Shown here: positions 8,739-17,939 of the stretch, piece by piece
Layout: the number at the start of each line of letters is the position of its first letter
Position numbering within the stretch: the first letter of the stretch is position 1
DNA from: Sphingomonas sp. Root710
GTDB lineage: Bacteria; Pseudomonadota; Alphaproteobacteria; Sphingomonadales; Sphingomonadaceae
Assembly: GCF_001429065.1 (NCBI RefSeq)
Contig: NZ_LMIB01000012.1
Location: forward strand, 1-64,000
Reading direction: 5' to 3'
DNA length: 64,000 bases
The notes under the pieces: generated by a model
The model's database searches: none
The model's input: only the letters and a program-made list of their open reading frames with translations
What the model was told of the DNA's origin: nothing
Position numbers and translations under genes: made by a program

Positions 8739-8900
8739 GGATGAAGGGGCTCGATCCGGGACAGGCTCGGAATGCGCTGGCTCCGCGACCCGCCGGGCCG
8801 ACGGCCGTGCGATAGCCCTGCCTTTGATGGCGACCTCCTAAAGTCTTTCTGTTCTGACGCCGTGGCCGGCCATTCGGACCGGTGATCGGGCGAGATGAGA

Positions 8901-8957
8901 AAGCTAGGTGAACGATATCGATGAGTCAAGAGTCACTGAACCTTGAGTCGGTGACTT
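8901..8957 (-). promoter_or_regulatory. promoter and operator region of the TetR gene
   Basis: Reading the minus strand, TTGACT (8929-8924), a 17-bp spacer and TAGCTT (8906-8901) form a good sigma-70 promoter for the TetR gene. Just upstream and over the -35 are two nested inverted repeats: AGTCAC-N14-GTGACT (8931-8956) and TCAAG-N11-CTTGA (8926-8946). This is the size and position expected of a TetR operator. The rest of the 358-bp gap between the TetR gene and the PBP gene (8739-9096) shows no gene. Confidence 0.55.
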
Positions 8958-9096
8958 ACCATTCAGCCAATGATCGACTCGTGCTGTTCGGGCATATCGT
9001 GGCGAATGCACGACGCAGGGGATTTTCGGCTATGGCATAAGGAGCCCGGTTGGGCGTACAGCGTCGGCCTCAACACGAAGGCGACCATTCCCACTG

Positions 9097-11202
9097 ATGA
9101 TTCCCTGGCTCTCCCGCAAACGGGCGGACGCGCCCGCGGCCGATGCAGCGCCCCCGGGCGCGCCACAGATCGAGCCGGGACGGCGGAGCGGCTGGGCATG
9201 GCGTCGGGCCGGACGATGGGCGCTCTACGCGTTTCTCGGCCTGTTCCTGCTCGCCGTCGGCTGGGCGACCTGGGTCGCCCCGCCCTGGGGTTCGATGCAG
9301 GCGCCGCAGAAGCCCGCCATGATCTATATCAGCGCCGACGGCACGCCGATCGCGCGCCGCGGCGAGCATGACGTTCCGGTCGATGCGGCATCGCTGCCGC
9401 TTCGGGTCAAGGGAGCCTTCATCGCGATCGAGGACCGGCGTTTCGCGAGTCATCACGGGGTCGACCTGCGCGGCCTCATCCGCGCCAGCTGGCGGAACCT
9501 GCGCGCCGGCGGCGTGGTCGAAGGCGGTTCGACAATCACCCAGCAGCTCGCCAAGAACGCTTTCTTGACGTCGGAACGCCGCATCGGCCGCAAGCTGCAG
9601 GAGTTCGTCCTCGCCGTCTGGCTCGACGCCTGGCTGAGCAAGGACGAGATATTGTCGCGCTATCTGTCGACGATCTATTTCGGCGATGGATCGCATGGTC
9701 TCCGCGCAGCGGCGCGCCATTATTTCCAGAAGACCCCCGAAAATCTCAGCGTCGGCGAAGCGGCGATGCTGGCGGCGATGGTAAAGGCGCCCAGCCGGCT
9801 CAATCCGGTCGCCGATCTCGATGCGGCGCAGGCGCGGTCACGTCTCGTGCTCGCCGCCATGGCCCGCGAGGGCATGATCTCGCCCGCCGAGGCATCGAGC
9901 GCGCGGCTGGCCAAGCCCAATGTCGCGGACGATGAACTGCCCGGCGGCACCTATTTCGTCGACTGGCTGGCGCCCCAGGTCGAAGCCGGGATTCGCGACG
10001 GCGCGGGTCAGGTCGAGATTCACACCACGCTCGACGGCGGACTGCAGAAGGCAGCCATCCGGGCGCTGACCACGGTGCTCTCGCGCCAGGGTGACGCGGT
10101 GCACGCCACCCAGGCCGCGCTCGTCGCCATGCGCCTCGACGGCAGCGTCGTCGCGATGATCGGCGGCCGCAGCTATCGGACGAGCCCCTATAACCGGGTG
10201 ACCCAGGCCGAACGGCAGCCGGGCTCGGCCTTCAAGCTGGCCGTCTATCTGGCGGCGTTCGAGAATGGCTCCACGCCAGACACGGCGGTGGAGAACGGGC
10301 CGCTGACCGTCGATGGCTGGACGCCGCGCAACTATGGCGGCCGTTATGGGCCACCGACCACGCTGCGCAATGCTTTCGCGCAGTCGAGCAACGTCGCCGC
10401 GGTCCGGATCGCCGAGCAGGTCGGCCGCAACAAGGTGGTGGATGTCGCGCGGCGGCTGGGGATCACCGCGCCGATCACGCCGGGCCCATCGATGGCGCTG
10501 GGCAGTTCGGGCATGACCCTTCTCGAGCTGACCGCCGCCTATGCCGCGGTCGCGAGCGGCCATTATCCGGTCCGGCCCACCGGGCTCGCCGACGCCGGAG
10601 CGCCCACGGAAAGCCATGCGCTCGATCCGCGCGCGCGGGAATCGATGCTCGATCTGCTCTGGACGGCCACCAATCAAGGCACCGGGCGCGGCGCGGCGCT
10701 AGGCATCCCCTCCTTCGGCAAGACCGGGACCACCCAGAATTATCGCGATGCGCTGTTCGTCGGCTTCGCCGGCGGGCTGGTCACCGGCGTATGGGTCGGC
10801 AATGACGACGACTCGCCGATGCGTGGCGTGACTGGCGGCACGCTGCCCGCCGAAATATGGCGCAGTTTCATGAGCCAGGCCAATCTGCACGAGGATGATC
10901 TGCCGCTCCCCGAAACGCTGCGGATGTCGATCGCCCAGCGCCAAGAAGCGATGCGGCAGGCAGCGCTGGATCGTGAGCTGGAGGCACTGCAAGCCGCCGA
11001 GGAAGAGGAACAGTCGCCGCTTGAGCGCTTCTTCGACGGCCTCGTCCCTGGCTTCCTGCGCAGCGACCGTTCCAGACGGCTACAGGAGCTTCGCGAGGAG
11101 CGCGACCGTGGCTGGCCCGAAGAAGATGATCGAACCCCCGAAGAGCGGCGGCGGGACGACCTCCGCTGGGAACGCGAACAGGAACGCGACCCGCAATTCT
11201 GA
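9097..11202 (+). CDS. bifunctional class A penicillin-binding protein (PBP1/PBP1C-like transglycosylase-transpeptidase)
   Basis: This 701-residue protein polymerises and cross-links peptidoglycan in the periplasm. A basic cytoplasmic N-terminus precedes one membrane segment at about 41-60. The GT51 glycosyltransferase has I-E-D-R-R-F with catalytic Glu112 and 'EGGSTITQQLAKN' (142-154), then 'RYLSTIYFGDGSHGL' (188-202). The transpeptidase domain has the nucleophile motif S377-A-F-K380, S-S-N at 430-432 and K-T-G at 542-544. The C-terminal tail is charged and rich in Glu/Arg and may be disordered. It is a housekeeping-type gene sitting between catabolic blocks, with its own divergent promoter region toward TetR. 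Confidence 0.92.
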   Translation: MIPWLSRKRADAPAADAAPPGAPQIEPGRRSGWAWRRAGRWALYAFLGLFLLAVGWATWVAPPWGSMQAPQKPAMIYISADGTPIARRGEHDVPVDAASLPLRVKGAFIAIEDRRFASHHGVDLRGLIRASWRNLRAGGVVEGGSTITQQLAKNAFLTSERRIGRKLQEFVLAVWLDAWLSKDEILSRYLSTIYFGDGSHGLRAAARHYFQKTPENLSVGEAAMLAAMVKAPSRLNPVADLDAAQARSRLVLAAMAREGMISPAEASSARLAKPNVADDELPGGTYFVDWLAPQVEAGIRDGAGQVEIHTTLDGGLQKAAIRALTTVLSRQGDAVHATQAALVAMRLDGSVVAMIGGRSYRTSPYNRVTQAERQPGSAFKLAVYLAAFENGSTPDTAVENGPLTVDGWTPRNYGGRYGPPTTLRNAFAQSSNVAAVRIAEQVGRNKVVDVARRLGITAPITPGPSMALGSSGMTLLELTAAYAAVASGHYPVRPTGLADAGAPTESHALDPRARESMLDLLWTATNQGTGRGAALGIPSFGKTGTTQNYRDALFVGFAGGLVTGVWVGNDDDSPMRGVTGGTLPAEIWRSFMSQANLHEDDLPLPETLRMSIAQRQEAMRQAALDRELEALQAAEEEEQSPLERFFDGLVPGFLRSDRSRRLQELREERDRGWPEEDDRTPEERRRDDLRWEREQERDPQF

Positions 11203-11225
11203 TTTCAACATGTCCGCACAAGAAA

Positions 11226-11255
11226 GAGGCGGCCGGTCTGCCGACCGGCCGCCTC
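11226..11255. terminator. bidirectional hairpin terminator
   Basis: A perfect 13-bp stem (GAGGCGGCCGGTC / GACCGGCCGCCTC) with a TGCC loop lies between the convergent PBP and TonB-receptor genes. On the minus strand the stem is followed by TTTCTTG, which fits Rho-independent termination of the receptor transcript. Confidence 0.7.
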
Positions 11256-11272
11256 GCCTGCTTCTCTGAACC

Positions 11273-13543
11273 TTAGAAGCTGTACTTGGCTTCCAGGCCG
11301 AAGGTGCGCGGCGGCGAGATCGCGCCCTGGGCCGGCGAGCCCAGGATCGGCGTATTCACGACACCGCTGGTCTTGGTCGTGATGTCGGTGATGTTCTTGA
11401 CGAACGCCGTGACCTGCCAACGCGCGTCGCTCTTGTAGGTCAGCGACGCGTTGATCTTGGCATAGGGCTTCTGGCTCAACAGGTTGAGGTTCGCCGGGGT
11501 GAAATAGTAGCGCGACGAATATTCGCCATCGACCCGCGCCGCCATCGAGCCGGCGCCGAGATCCCAGCTATAGGTACCTGCGAGGTACATCTGGAACTCC
11601 GGCGCGTTGTTCAGGTGGTTGCCGCTGAAGTCGACCGACGCCAGCAGCGGACGGGCGCCATCGGGCCCGATATAGCTCTTATATTTGGTGTTGAGGTAGG
11701 ATCCCGACGCCTCCAGCTTGAACTGGTCGCTCAGGATCGCGTCGATCTGCGCTTCCACGCCATAGACGCGCGCGGTGGCGGCGTTGGTCGTCACGACGAC
11801 CGGCCCGACAACCTGGAGCACTTGAAGGTTGGTATAGTCATACCAGAAGGCGGCGGCGTTGAAGCGAAGCATGTTGTCCGCCGTCGTCGTCTTGATGCCC
11901 GCCTCATAAGCGGTCAGCTTTTCCGGCTCGAAGGCCGGGGCGACGGTGGAGACGTCATAGCCGCCCGATTTGAACCCCTTCGAATAGGACGCGTAGAGCA
12001 TCGTCCGGCTGTTCATCTGATATTGGATGCCGAACTTCGGGGTGGTCGACTTGAACGACACCTTGGGTTCGGCCGTCACCGGCGGCAGCGGCGTGTCGTT
12101 CGAATAAGGCGAGTTCGAGACATAGGGCGTCGTCAGGCTGAAACCGTTGATCAGGAAGGCTTCCTTGCTTTCCTTGCTGGCGCGGACGCCCGCGGTGATC
12201 GAGAGGTTGTCGACGACTTCATAAGTCGCTTGCGCGAAGGCCGCCTTCGCCCGGGTCTTGATCGTGCCGCCGACCTCGACGAAGTCGACGATGTAGTCGG
12301 GCGTGCCATCCTCGGGGATGCCGAAGAAGCGGTTGAGCAGCGATCGTGCGAAAGGCGACGCTCCGGGAATCGAGGCGTCCTTTTCGCGGAAATAATAGAG
12401 GCCGGCGGTCGCCTTCAGGCGGTCCGAGCTGTAGTTGAGCTGCAGTTCCTGGCTGAACTGGTGTGCCGGTTCGCCCGCGATGAAGAAGGCGTCGACATTG
12501 CTGCCCGCACCCAGCGGGGTGAAGGTCAGCGAATTCTGGTCGCGATAGCCGGTGATCGACTTGAGCGAGACCGCACCCAGATCCCATTCGAGGATGCCGG
12601 TGATGGCATCGACGCGCAGGCGGAACTTGGGATCGCGCGGGCTGACGACATCCTGCAGGTCGGAGGCCGCATAGCCCCCAAGCTGGGCGAAGACCGGCGG
12701 GGTGCCGAGCGCGCCCGGCAGGCCCGTCGTGCCGGTCGCTCCGAAATAGTGGAGCGCGGCGCCACGGTCGTCCTGCTTGTAATGTTCGTAGATCAGCGTG
12801 CCGGTGATGTCCTCGGTCGGCTTCACCACCACCGTGCCGCGAACGCCCCAGGCGTCCTTATCGCTGATGTCGGTGCCGGTGACGAGATTCTTGCCGTAAC
12901 CCGAATGCTTGTCGATGAAGCCCGCGACGCGGACGAGGATCGCGTCCCCGGCGACTGGGCCGCCGACCGCGCCTTCGAGGTTCACCGCACGATAATTGCC
13001 GACCATCGCCCTGACGAAGCCCGACCATTCATTGGTCGGACGCGCGGTCGAGATGTTCACCGAGCCGGCGGTGGCGTTCCGGCCATAGAGGGTGCCCTGC
13101 GGGCCCTTCAGCACTTCGACCGCCGACACGTCGAACATGCCGGCGAGCTGTGCGATCGGGCGCGAGACATAGACCTCGTTCGAGTTGACCGCGACCGCGC
13201 CTTCGGCGGTGGGCAGGAAGCCTGAGCTGCCGATGCCGCGAATGTGGAGCTGCGCATAACCGTCATTCTCACCCATTTTGAAGGCGGGGACGAGCTGCTG
13301 CATGTCGGTGAGGGTGCGCACCTGCGCCTGGGCCAGCGCGTCGCCGGTCAGCGCGGTGACAGCGATCGGGGTGCGCTGCGCACTGTTGCTGCGCTTTTCG
13401 GCGGTCACGATAATGTCGGCCAGGCCGGTGGTGGCGTCTTCGGCCGCCACAGGCGCGGCCTCCTGGGCCTGTGCCCCGGCCATGGCGAACAGCATGTTCG
13501 CGGAAATCGCCGACGCAAATAATATCGATCGAGCAGTGATCAT
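11273..13543 (-). CDS. TonB-dependent outer-membrane receptor
   Basis: This 756-residue receptor has a signal peptide ending near A-Q-A (residues 1-27), a TonB-box/plug start 'DIIVTAEKRSNSAQRTPIAVTAL', a plug domain with 'VEVLKGPQGTLYGRNATAGSVNI', and a 22-strand barrel ending in the aromatic C-terminus K-Y-S-F. It belongs to the sphingomonad receptor group that is not limited to siderophores and commonly sits in catabolic clusters. The start ATG follows GGGGAGG. It lies downstream of a Rieske oxygenase gene on the same strand, but a 200-bp AT-rich gap with its own regulatory boxes suggests a separate promoter. Substrate unknown. Confidence 0.92.
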   Translation of the reverse strand: MITARSILFASAISANMLFAMAGAQAQEAAPVAAEDATTGLADIIVTAEKRSNSAQRTPIAVTALTGDALAQAQVRTLTDMQQLVPAFKMGENDGYAQLHIRGIGSSGFLPTAEGAVAVNSNEVYVSRPIAQLAGMFDVSAVEVLKGPQGTLYGRNATAGSVNISTARPTNEWSGFVRAMVGNYRAVNLEGAVGGPVAGDAILVRVAGFIDKHSGYGKNLVTGTDISDKDAWGVRGTVVVKPTEDITGTLIYEHYKQDDRGAALHYFGATGTTGLPGALGTPPVFAQLGGYAASDLQDVVSPRDPKFRLRVDAITGILEWDLGAVSLKSITGYRDQNSLTFTPLGAGSNVDAFFIAGEPAHQFSQELQLNYSSDRLKATAGLYYFREKDASIPGASPFARSLLNRFFGIPEDGTPDYIVDFVEVGGTIKTRAKAAFAQATYEVVDNLSITAGVRASKESKEAFLINGFSLTTPYVSNSPYSNDTPLPPVTAEPKVSFKSTTPKFGIQYQMNSRTMLYASYSKGFKSGGYDVSTVAPAFEPEKLTAYEAGIKTTTADNMLRFNAAAFWYDYTNLQVLQVVGPVVVTTNAATARVYGVEAQIDAILSDQFKLEASGSYLNTKYKSYIGPDGARPLLASVDFSGNHLNNAPEFQMYLAGTYSWDLGAGSMAARVDGEYSSRYYFTPANLNLLSQKPYAKINASLTYKSDARWQVTAFVKNITDITTKTSGVVNTPILGSPAQGAISPPRTFGLEAKYSF

Positions 13544-13656
13544 GATTCAGGTCCTCCCCATTTATTCATGAGTTTCGTTTTTCTGGAGCCGCCTTCTTGG
13601 CTGGTCACTCCAAAGCATATCCGATTTATTCAGATTATCTTATTGATCTGAAAGCG

Positions 13657-13692
13657 ATATTCCAAATCGTGAAAAACACTTTTTCCAATATC
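13657..13692. promoter_or_regulatory. paired TTCC boxes upstream of the TonB receptor
   Basis: Two related sequences, ATATTCCAAATCG (13657-13669) and TTTTTCCAATATC (13680-13692), are 23 bp apart (TTCC to TTCC) in the AT-rich 203-bp gap 13544-13746. They match the boxes found in four other gaps of this block and probably bind the same LysR-type regulator (inference). Nothing else is visible in this gap. Confidence 0.5.
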
Positions 13693-13746
13693 AATTGTCT
13701 AATTTTGATCGATAAATCTCTGTGATATCTATTTTTTTCTCGAACA

Positions 13747-14778
13747 TTATGAAAGCGCACGCTGCTCTTCACGACACATCTTGGCTATTCGCCGCCGCAC
13801 CCGGATCGCGGCGGCGTCGCTCGGCAGGATTGCCGGTTTCAGCGACCAGAACTCCTCGCCCGCCATGCGATCGGCGACGCCTTCGACCATCGGGTTGTCT
13901 TCGGCGAGGAAGACACGGTTCTGCGCCTCGCGCACCATCTCCGGAATCCACGCCTCGTCGTCGCCATAGGAGCCCGAGCTTCCGAAGAAATAATGGGTCG
14001 TCGCCTCGGTTTCGGGGGTGAAGATGTGGAAGGCATAGCCGCTCGCATCCACCACCGGGTCCGCACCGCGCGGCACCGCGCCGAAATCCATCATCGTGAC
14101 GGAGGGCGCCATCCATTCGACATTGTTCCACTGGTCACAGGGCTGGCCCTGGAGGGGACCGAAACCACACAGCGTGTCCGGCATCCACAACTCTGCGCGG
14201 ATCTTCCCGTCGGCCTCGCTGACATCCACCTCGGCCGCGCGCATGCTGGCATTGCCCAGCGACCCGTCGTGCAGGAAGCCGACATGGGTCAGGTCCATGA
14301 GGTTGTCGATCTCGAGCAGCCAGTTCGCCCGGACGTGGAGATAATTGCCGAGATTGTCGTGGCCGCCCTCGGGCGGGATGCGGTGGAGGTCAGGGATGCT
14401 CGCGGGGTCGGCGAGCGCCGGATCGCCCGGCCAGATCCAAAGGATGCGGTGCCGCTCGACCAGCGGATAGGCGCGAACATGGGTGCCCGGCGGGAATTGG
14501 CCCTTTCCGCCCGGATTGGCGATGCAGGCGCCGGTCCGGTCGAACTGAAGACCATGATAGCCGCATTCAAGGCGGTCACCTTTCAGCTTGCCCAGGCTCA
14601 GCGGCGCGAAGCGGTGCGGGCAGCGGTCTTCGAAGGCCACCGCCGCGCCGTCGTCCAGACGGAACATCACCACCGGCTTGCCGAACAGACGGCGGGCGAG
14701 CAGCCCGTCGGCAACCTCACTCGCCCATGCGGCCATATACCAGGCGTTGAGCGGGAAGCTGCGCGCGGGCTTGGTCAT
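13747..14778 (-). CDS. Rieske non-heme iron oxygenase, alpha subunit (vanillate O-demethylase VanA type)
   Basis: This 343-residue protein starts 'MTKPARSFPLNAWYMAAW', a start style typical of VanA/dicamba-demethylase-like oxygenases. The Rieske [2Fe-2S] ligands are C53-P-H55 and C72-G-Y-H75. The catalytic iron site is in 'DNLMDLTHVGFLH' (D-x-x-x-H-x-x-x-x-H). Members demethylate aryl methyl ethers or hydroxylate aromatic acids and need a separate reductase; none is encoded in the window. The open frame extends far upstream, but the ATG at 14778 (alternative 14805) gives the family length. It is transcribed away from the LLM monooxygenase gene. Confidence 0.88.
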   Translation of the reverse strand: MTKPARSFPLNAWYMAAWASEVADGLLARRLFGKPVVMFRLDDGAAVAFEDRCPHRFAPLSLGKLKGDRLECGYHGLQFDRTGACIANPGGKGQFPPGTHVRAYPLVERHRILWIWPGDPALADPASIPDLHRIPPEGGHDNLGNYLHVRANWLLEIDNLMDLTHVGFLHDGSLGNASMRAAEVDVSEADGKIRAELWMPDTLCGFGPLQGQPCDQWNNVEWMAPSVTMMDFGAVPRGADPVVDASGYAFHIFTPETEATTHYFFGSSGSYGDDEAWIPEMVREAQNRVFLAEDNPMVEGVADRMAGEEFWSLKPAILPSDAAAIRVRRRIAKMCREEQRALS

Positions 14779-14950
14779 CGCCTCATGATGGTCATGGGCG
14801 GTCATCGACGGCGATCCCGCTCGTGGCACCGTGCCCGATATTGCTGACCCGAATGGCGGCCACCCCTCATCCTCAAGTCCCATCGCATTGGATGTCGTTC
14901 TGCTTTCGGGCAGCTTAAGTCCGATGGCGTGCCGCGGTGTAGGCGCGCAC

Positions 14951-15141
14951 CCGAAAGACATTCTTTCCAATTTGGCACTTGGGTGGAGCCAGAGCGCTAC
15001 GCCCCGTCCGCCCCGCGCGCCGTCCCCACTGCGTTCGAGCAAAACGCCACAATGTCGCCGCGCCCTGCCCCCGCTTTTTCCAATTCGGAAATCCAGTGGT
15101 TCCGCCGCGCGATTGTCAAAGCCAGCGCACCGGCTCAGGCT
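14951..15141 (+). promoter_or_regulatory. LysR-type operator and promoter of the first LLM operon
   Basis: The block CCGAAAGACATTCTTTCCAA begins at 14951. A second block holds TTCC-N5-GGAA (15078-15090) and a further TTCC at 15100, exactly 22 bp from the first. It is followed by TTGTCA (15113-15118), a 17-bp spacer and CAGGCT (15136-15141), a weak promoter of the activator-dependent kind. The same arrangement with almost the same bases occurs at 27642-27799. The remainder of the 391-bp gap (14779-15169) shows no gene. Confidence 0.65.
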
Positions 15142-15169
15142 GGCTTCAACTAAAAGGAGCGACGTGAGG

Positions 15170-16303
15170 ATGAAAAGCTGGAAGGATGATCCGCGGGCGG
15201 ACACCAACCCTGTGTTCAATGACAATCCGCTCAAGCTTGGCCTGTTCGCCCTCAACGGCATCGGCATCAGCATGACGACGGCGCCCGAGGCGCTCCACAC
15301 GCGCTGGGACGAATCCAAGATCGTGTCGGAACTGGCCGACAAGGCGGGTTTCGAGGCGAACGTGCCCTATGCGCGCTGGCGCGGCTTCGTCGAGGAAGAG
15401 CCCGAGCATCGCAGCGGCAACGTCATGGACTGCTACACCTGGGCCGCCGCAACGAGCCAGCTCACCAAGAACAGCGGCGTTTTCGCGACCTCTCACGTGC
15501 CGACGATCCACCCGATCGCCGCCGCCAAGCAGTGCGCGACGATCGACCAGATTTCGGGCGGCCGCTTCGGCCTCAACGTCGTCGCGGGCTGGAACAAGCC
15601 CGAGCTCGACATGTTCGGCGCGCCGATGAAGGAACATGACGATCGCTACGCACAGGCGGCCGAGTGGATCGAGATCATCCAGCAGCTGTGGAGCCGCGAC
15701 GAGGCCTTCGACTATGAAGGCCAGTTCTATTCGATCAAGAAGGGTATCAGTCTGCCCAAGCCGCGGCAAAGCCCGCCGCCGATCATGAACGCGGGCGGAT
15801 CGGATCGCGGCCGCGCCTTCGCGGCTAAATATGCCGACATGGCCTTCGTCATCGTCAAATCCGACGACCCCGAAGAGATCCGCGCGGAAACCGACCTTTA
15901 TCGGCGCACGGCGCGCGAGGAATATGGCCGCGATCTCCAGATCTGGTCCTATGCCTATGTCGTCCAGCGCGACACCGAACAGGAAGCCCGCGACTATCTG
16001 AACTATTATGCCGTCGAATATGGGGACGATAAGGCCCTCGACGGCTGGATGCGGCTGCAGGGCATGCACACCCAGTTGATGCCCAAGGACGTGATGGAGG
16101 CGATGCGCTTCCGCTTCAAGGCGGGCAATGGCGGCTTCGAAATGGTCGGCACCGCCGAACAGATCGCCGAGCGCTGCCAAATCCTGCACAAGGGCGGTAT
16201 CGACGGCGTGCTGCTCGGCTGGTGCGGCTATGCCGACGGCATCCGCCGCTGGACGAAGGACGTCTCGCCGCTGCTGATCAATGCCGGATTGCGGCGCAGC
16301 TGA
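15170..16303 (+). CDS. LLM-class flavin-dependent monooxygenase (FMN type)
   Basis: This 377-residue luciferase-like TIM-barrel protein carries the FMN-type signatures 'ISGGRFGLNVVAGWNKPELDMFG' and 'PIMNAGGSDRGRAFAAKYADMAFV', also seen in alkanesulfonate, RutA and dimethylsulfone monooxygenases that use FMNH2 from a separate reductase. The start ATG follows AAGGAG and GTGAGG. It is a close paralogue of the protein at 27826-28959, with the same length and the same first residues 'MKSWKDDPRA'. Downstream genes encode a hydratase and aldolase, so the enzyme may open or hydroxylate a ring upstream of a meta-cleavage-type route. F420 use cannot be excluded but the motifs favour FMN. Confidence 0.85.
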   Translation: MKSWKDDPRADTNPVFNDNPLKLGLFALNGIGISMTTAPEALHTRWDESKIVSELADKAGFEANVPYARWRGFVEEEPEHRSGNVMDCYTWAAATSQLTKNSGVFATSHVPTIHPIAAAKQCATIDQISGGRFGLNVVAGWNKPELDMFGAPMKEHDDRYAQAAEWIEIIQQLWSRDEAFDYEGQFYSIKKGISLPKPRQSPPPIMNAGGSDRGRAFAAKYADMAFVIVKSDDPEEIRAETDLYRRTAREEYGRDLQIWSYAYVVQRDTEQEARDYLNYYAVEYGDDKALDGWMRLQGMHTQLMPKDVMEAMRFRFKAGNGGFEMVGTAEQIAERCQILHKGGIDGVLLGWCGYADGIRRWTKDVSPLLINAGLRRS

Positions 16304-16320
16304 CGTCGAAGGAAACGCAC

Positions 16321-17127
16321 ATGCCCTTCGATCAGGCTCTTATCGACGATCTCGCCGGCCGGCTGGACCGCGCCGAACAGACGCGTGAGCAGATCCCGCA
16401 ATTCTCCCGCGCCCATGCCGGCATGACCATCGACGACGCCTATGCGGTGCAGCACGCCTGGATCGAAAAGAAGATCGCGGCGGGCCAGAAGGTGATCGGC
16501 CACAAGATCGGCCTCACCAGCCGCGCGATGCAGCGCGCGGTCAACATCACCGAGCCCGATTATGGCGTGCTGCTGGCGCCGATGCAGTTCCATGACGGCC
16601 AGACCATCCCGTTCGACCGGTTCATCGAACCGCGCGTCGAGGTGGAACTCGCCTTCATACTGAAGAAGCCCCTCGAAGGGCCGAACTGCACGATCTTCGA
16701 CGTGCTCAACAACAGCGACTATGTCGTGCCCGCGGTCGAGATCATCGACGCCCGCATCGAACGCATCGACCGCGAAGGCCGCGGCACCCGTACCGTGCTC
16801 GACACGATTTCGGACAATGCCGCCAATGCCGGCATCGTGCTGGGCGGTCGGCCGATGCGCCCCGACGCGATCGATCTGCGCTGGGTGTCGGCGATCCTCT
16901 ATCGCAATGGCGAGATCGAGGAGACCGGGGTCGGCGCGGCGGTGCTGAACCACCCCGCCAACGGCCCCGCCTGGCTCGCCAACCGGCTGTCACGCTTCGG
17001 CGTGGCGCTGGAGCCGGGGCAGATCATCCTCGGCGGATCGTTCACCGCACCGGTCTTCGTGCGGCGCGGCGACAGCTTTCATGTAGACTATGGTCCGATG
17101 GGTTCGATTGGAATGCACTTCGCATGA
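16321..17127 (+). CDS. hpaH: 2-oxo-hept-4-ene-1,7-dioate hydratase-like protein (HpaH/MhpD family)
   Basis: This 268-residue protein belongs to the FAH-fold hydratases that add water to 2-hydroxy-dienoates formed after meta ring cleavage. Key segments are '[14 protein letters not shown]' (about 53-66), 'YGVLLAPM', the metal-site acidic pair in '[12 protein letters not shown]' (about 103-114) and the C-terminal '[15 protein letters not shown]'. The HpaH assignment over MhpD rests on overall similarity and on the HpaI-like aldolase encoded next, overlapping by 4 bp (ATGA). Homoprotocatechuate genes hpaD/E/F are not present here, so the true substrate could be a related dicarboxylate. Confidence 0.85.
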   Translation: MPFDQALIDDLAGRLDRAEQTREQIPQFSRAHAGMTIDDAYAVQHAWIEKKIAAGQKVIGHKIGLTSRAMQRAVNITEPDYGVLLAPMQFHDGQTIPFDRFIEPRVEVELAFILKKPLEGPNCTIFDVLNNSDYVVPAVEIIDARIERIDREGRGTRTVLDTISDNAANAGIVLGGRPMRPDAIDLRWVSAILYRNGEIEETGVGAAVLNHPANGPAWLANRLSRFGVALEPGQIILGGSFTAPVFVRRGDSFHVDYGPMGSIGMHFA

Positions 17128-17924
17128 ACAGTTTCAAGCAGGCCCTGGCCGATGGACAAAAGCAGATCGGCCTGTGGCAGGCGCTCGCCAGCCCCTACAG
17201 CGCAGAAATCTGCGCCGGGGCAGGCTTCGACTGGCTACTGATCGATGGCGAACATGCGCCCAACGACATCCCGCTGGTCCTCCAACAGCTTCAGGCGGTG
17301 GCGGCCTCGCCGGTCGAGCCGGTCGTCCGGCTGCCCTCGGGCGATCCGGTGTTGATCAAGCAATATCTCGACATCGGCGCGCGCAACCTGCTGATCCCGA
17401 TGATCGAGAGCGGCGCGCAGGCGGCCAGGATGGTCGCCGCCTGCCGCTATCCGCCGCGCGGCATTCGCGGCGTCGGATCGGCGATCGGCCGCGCCAGCCG
17501 GTGGAACCGCACCCCGGAGTATCTGCACAAGGCCGAGCAGGAGATATGCCTGCTGCTCCAGATCGAGAGCGTGGACGGCCTTGCCGCCTGCGCCGACATC
17601 GCACGGACAGACGGCGTCGACGGCGTATTCGTCGGCCCGTCCGATCTCGCGGCGGCACTCGGTCATCTCGGCGACCCCGGCCATCCCGAGGTCCAGTCGG
17701 CGATCTTCGGCGCGATCGATACGATACGAAGCGCCGGGAAGGCCGTCGGCCTGCTCGCCGCCGACGAGACGCTCGCGCGCAAGGCGCTGGCGGCGGGGGC
17801 GAGCTTCGTCGCGGTCGGCACCGACATCACCATCCTCGCGCGCGAGGCCGAAGCGCTCGCCCGCAAATTCCGCGAGGACGCGGCGCCAGCGACGCCCCCG
17901 TCGTCGAGCGGCCAGATCTACTGA
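17124..17924 (+). CDS. hpaI: 4-hydroxy-2-oxo-heptane-1,7-dioate aldolase-like protein (HpaI/HpcH family)
   Basis: This 266-residue class II pyruvate aldolase cleaves 4-hydroxy-2-oxo-acids to pyruvate and an aldehyde. Visible motifs are '[15 protein letters not shown]' (about 34-48), '[29 protein letters not shown]', '[12 protein letters not shown]' and the metal-binding '[11 protein letters not shown]' with later '[16 protein letters not shown]'. All are standard in HpaI. Coupled to the hydratase by an ATGA overlap, it gives the last two steps of a meta-cleavage lower pathway. The operon ends at a strong hairpin (17940-17992). Confidence 0.88.
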   Translation: MNSFKQALADGQKQIGLWQALASPYSAEICAGAGFDWLLIDGEHAPNDIPLVLQQLQAVAASPVEPVVRLPSGDPVLIKQYLDIGARNLLIPMIESGAQAARMVAACRYPPRGIRGVGSAIGRASRWNRTPEYLHKAEQEICLLLQIESVDGLAACADIARTDGVDGVFVGPSDLAAALGHLGDPGHPEVQSAIFGAIDTIRSAGKAVGLLAADETLARKALAAGASFVAVGTDITILAREAEALARKFREDAAPATPPSSSGQIY

Positions 17925-17939
17925 CGTCGAACCACCCTT

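Noticed and set aside
9097-11202. PBP gene as part of the catabolic cluster
   Set aside because: It has its own gap and terminator and is a housekeeping cell-wall enzyme; proximity alone gives no link.
11615-13225. 536-codon plus-strand open frame opposite the first TonB receptor
   Set aside because: It is antisense to a complete receptor and low in hydrophobic core residues.
14972-14990. Sigma-54 promoter resembling TGGCAC in the first LLM gap
   Set aside because: The TGC-type -12 element is missing at the right distance, and the paralogous promoter does not keep it.
13747-15342. N-terminal extension of the first Rieske oxygenase up to 15342
   Set aside because: The extension runs through the regulatory gap and into the divergent LLM gene and is not family-like; ATG 14778 gives the normal start.
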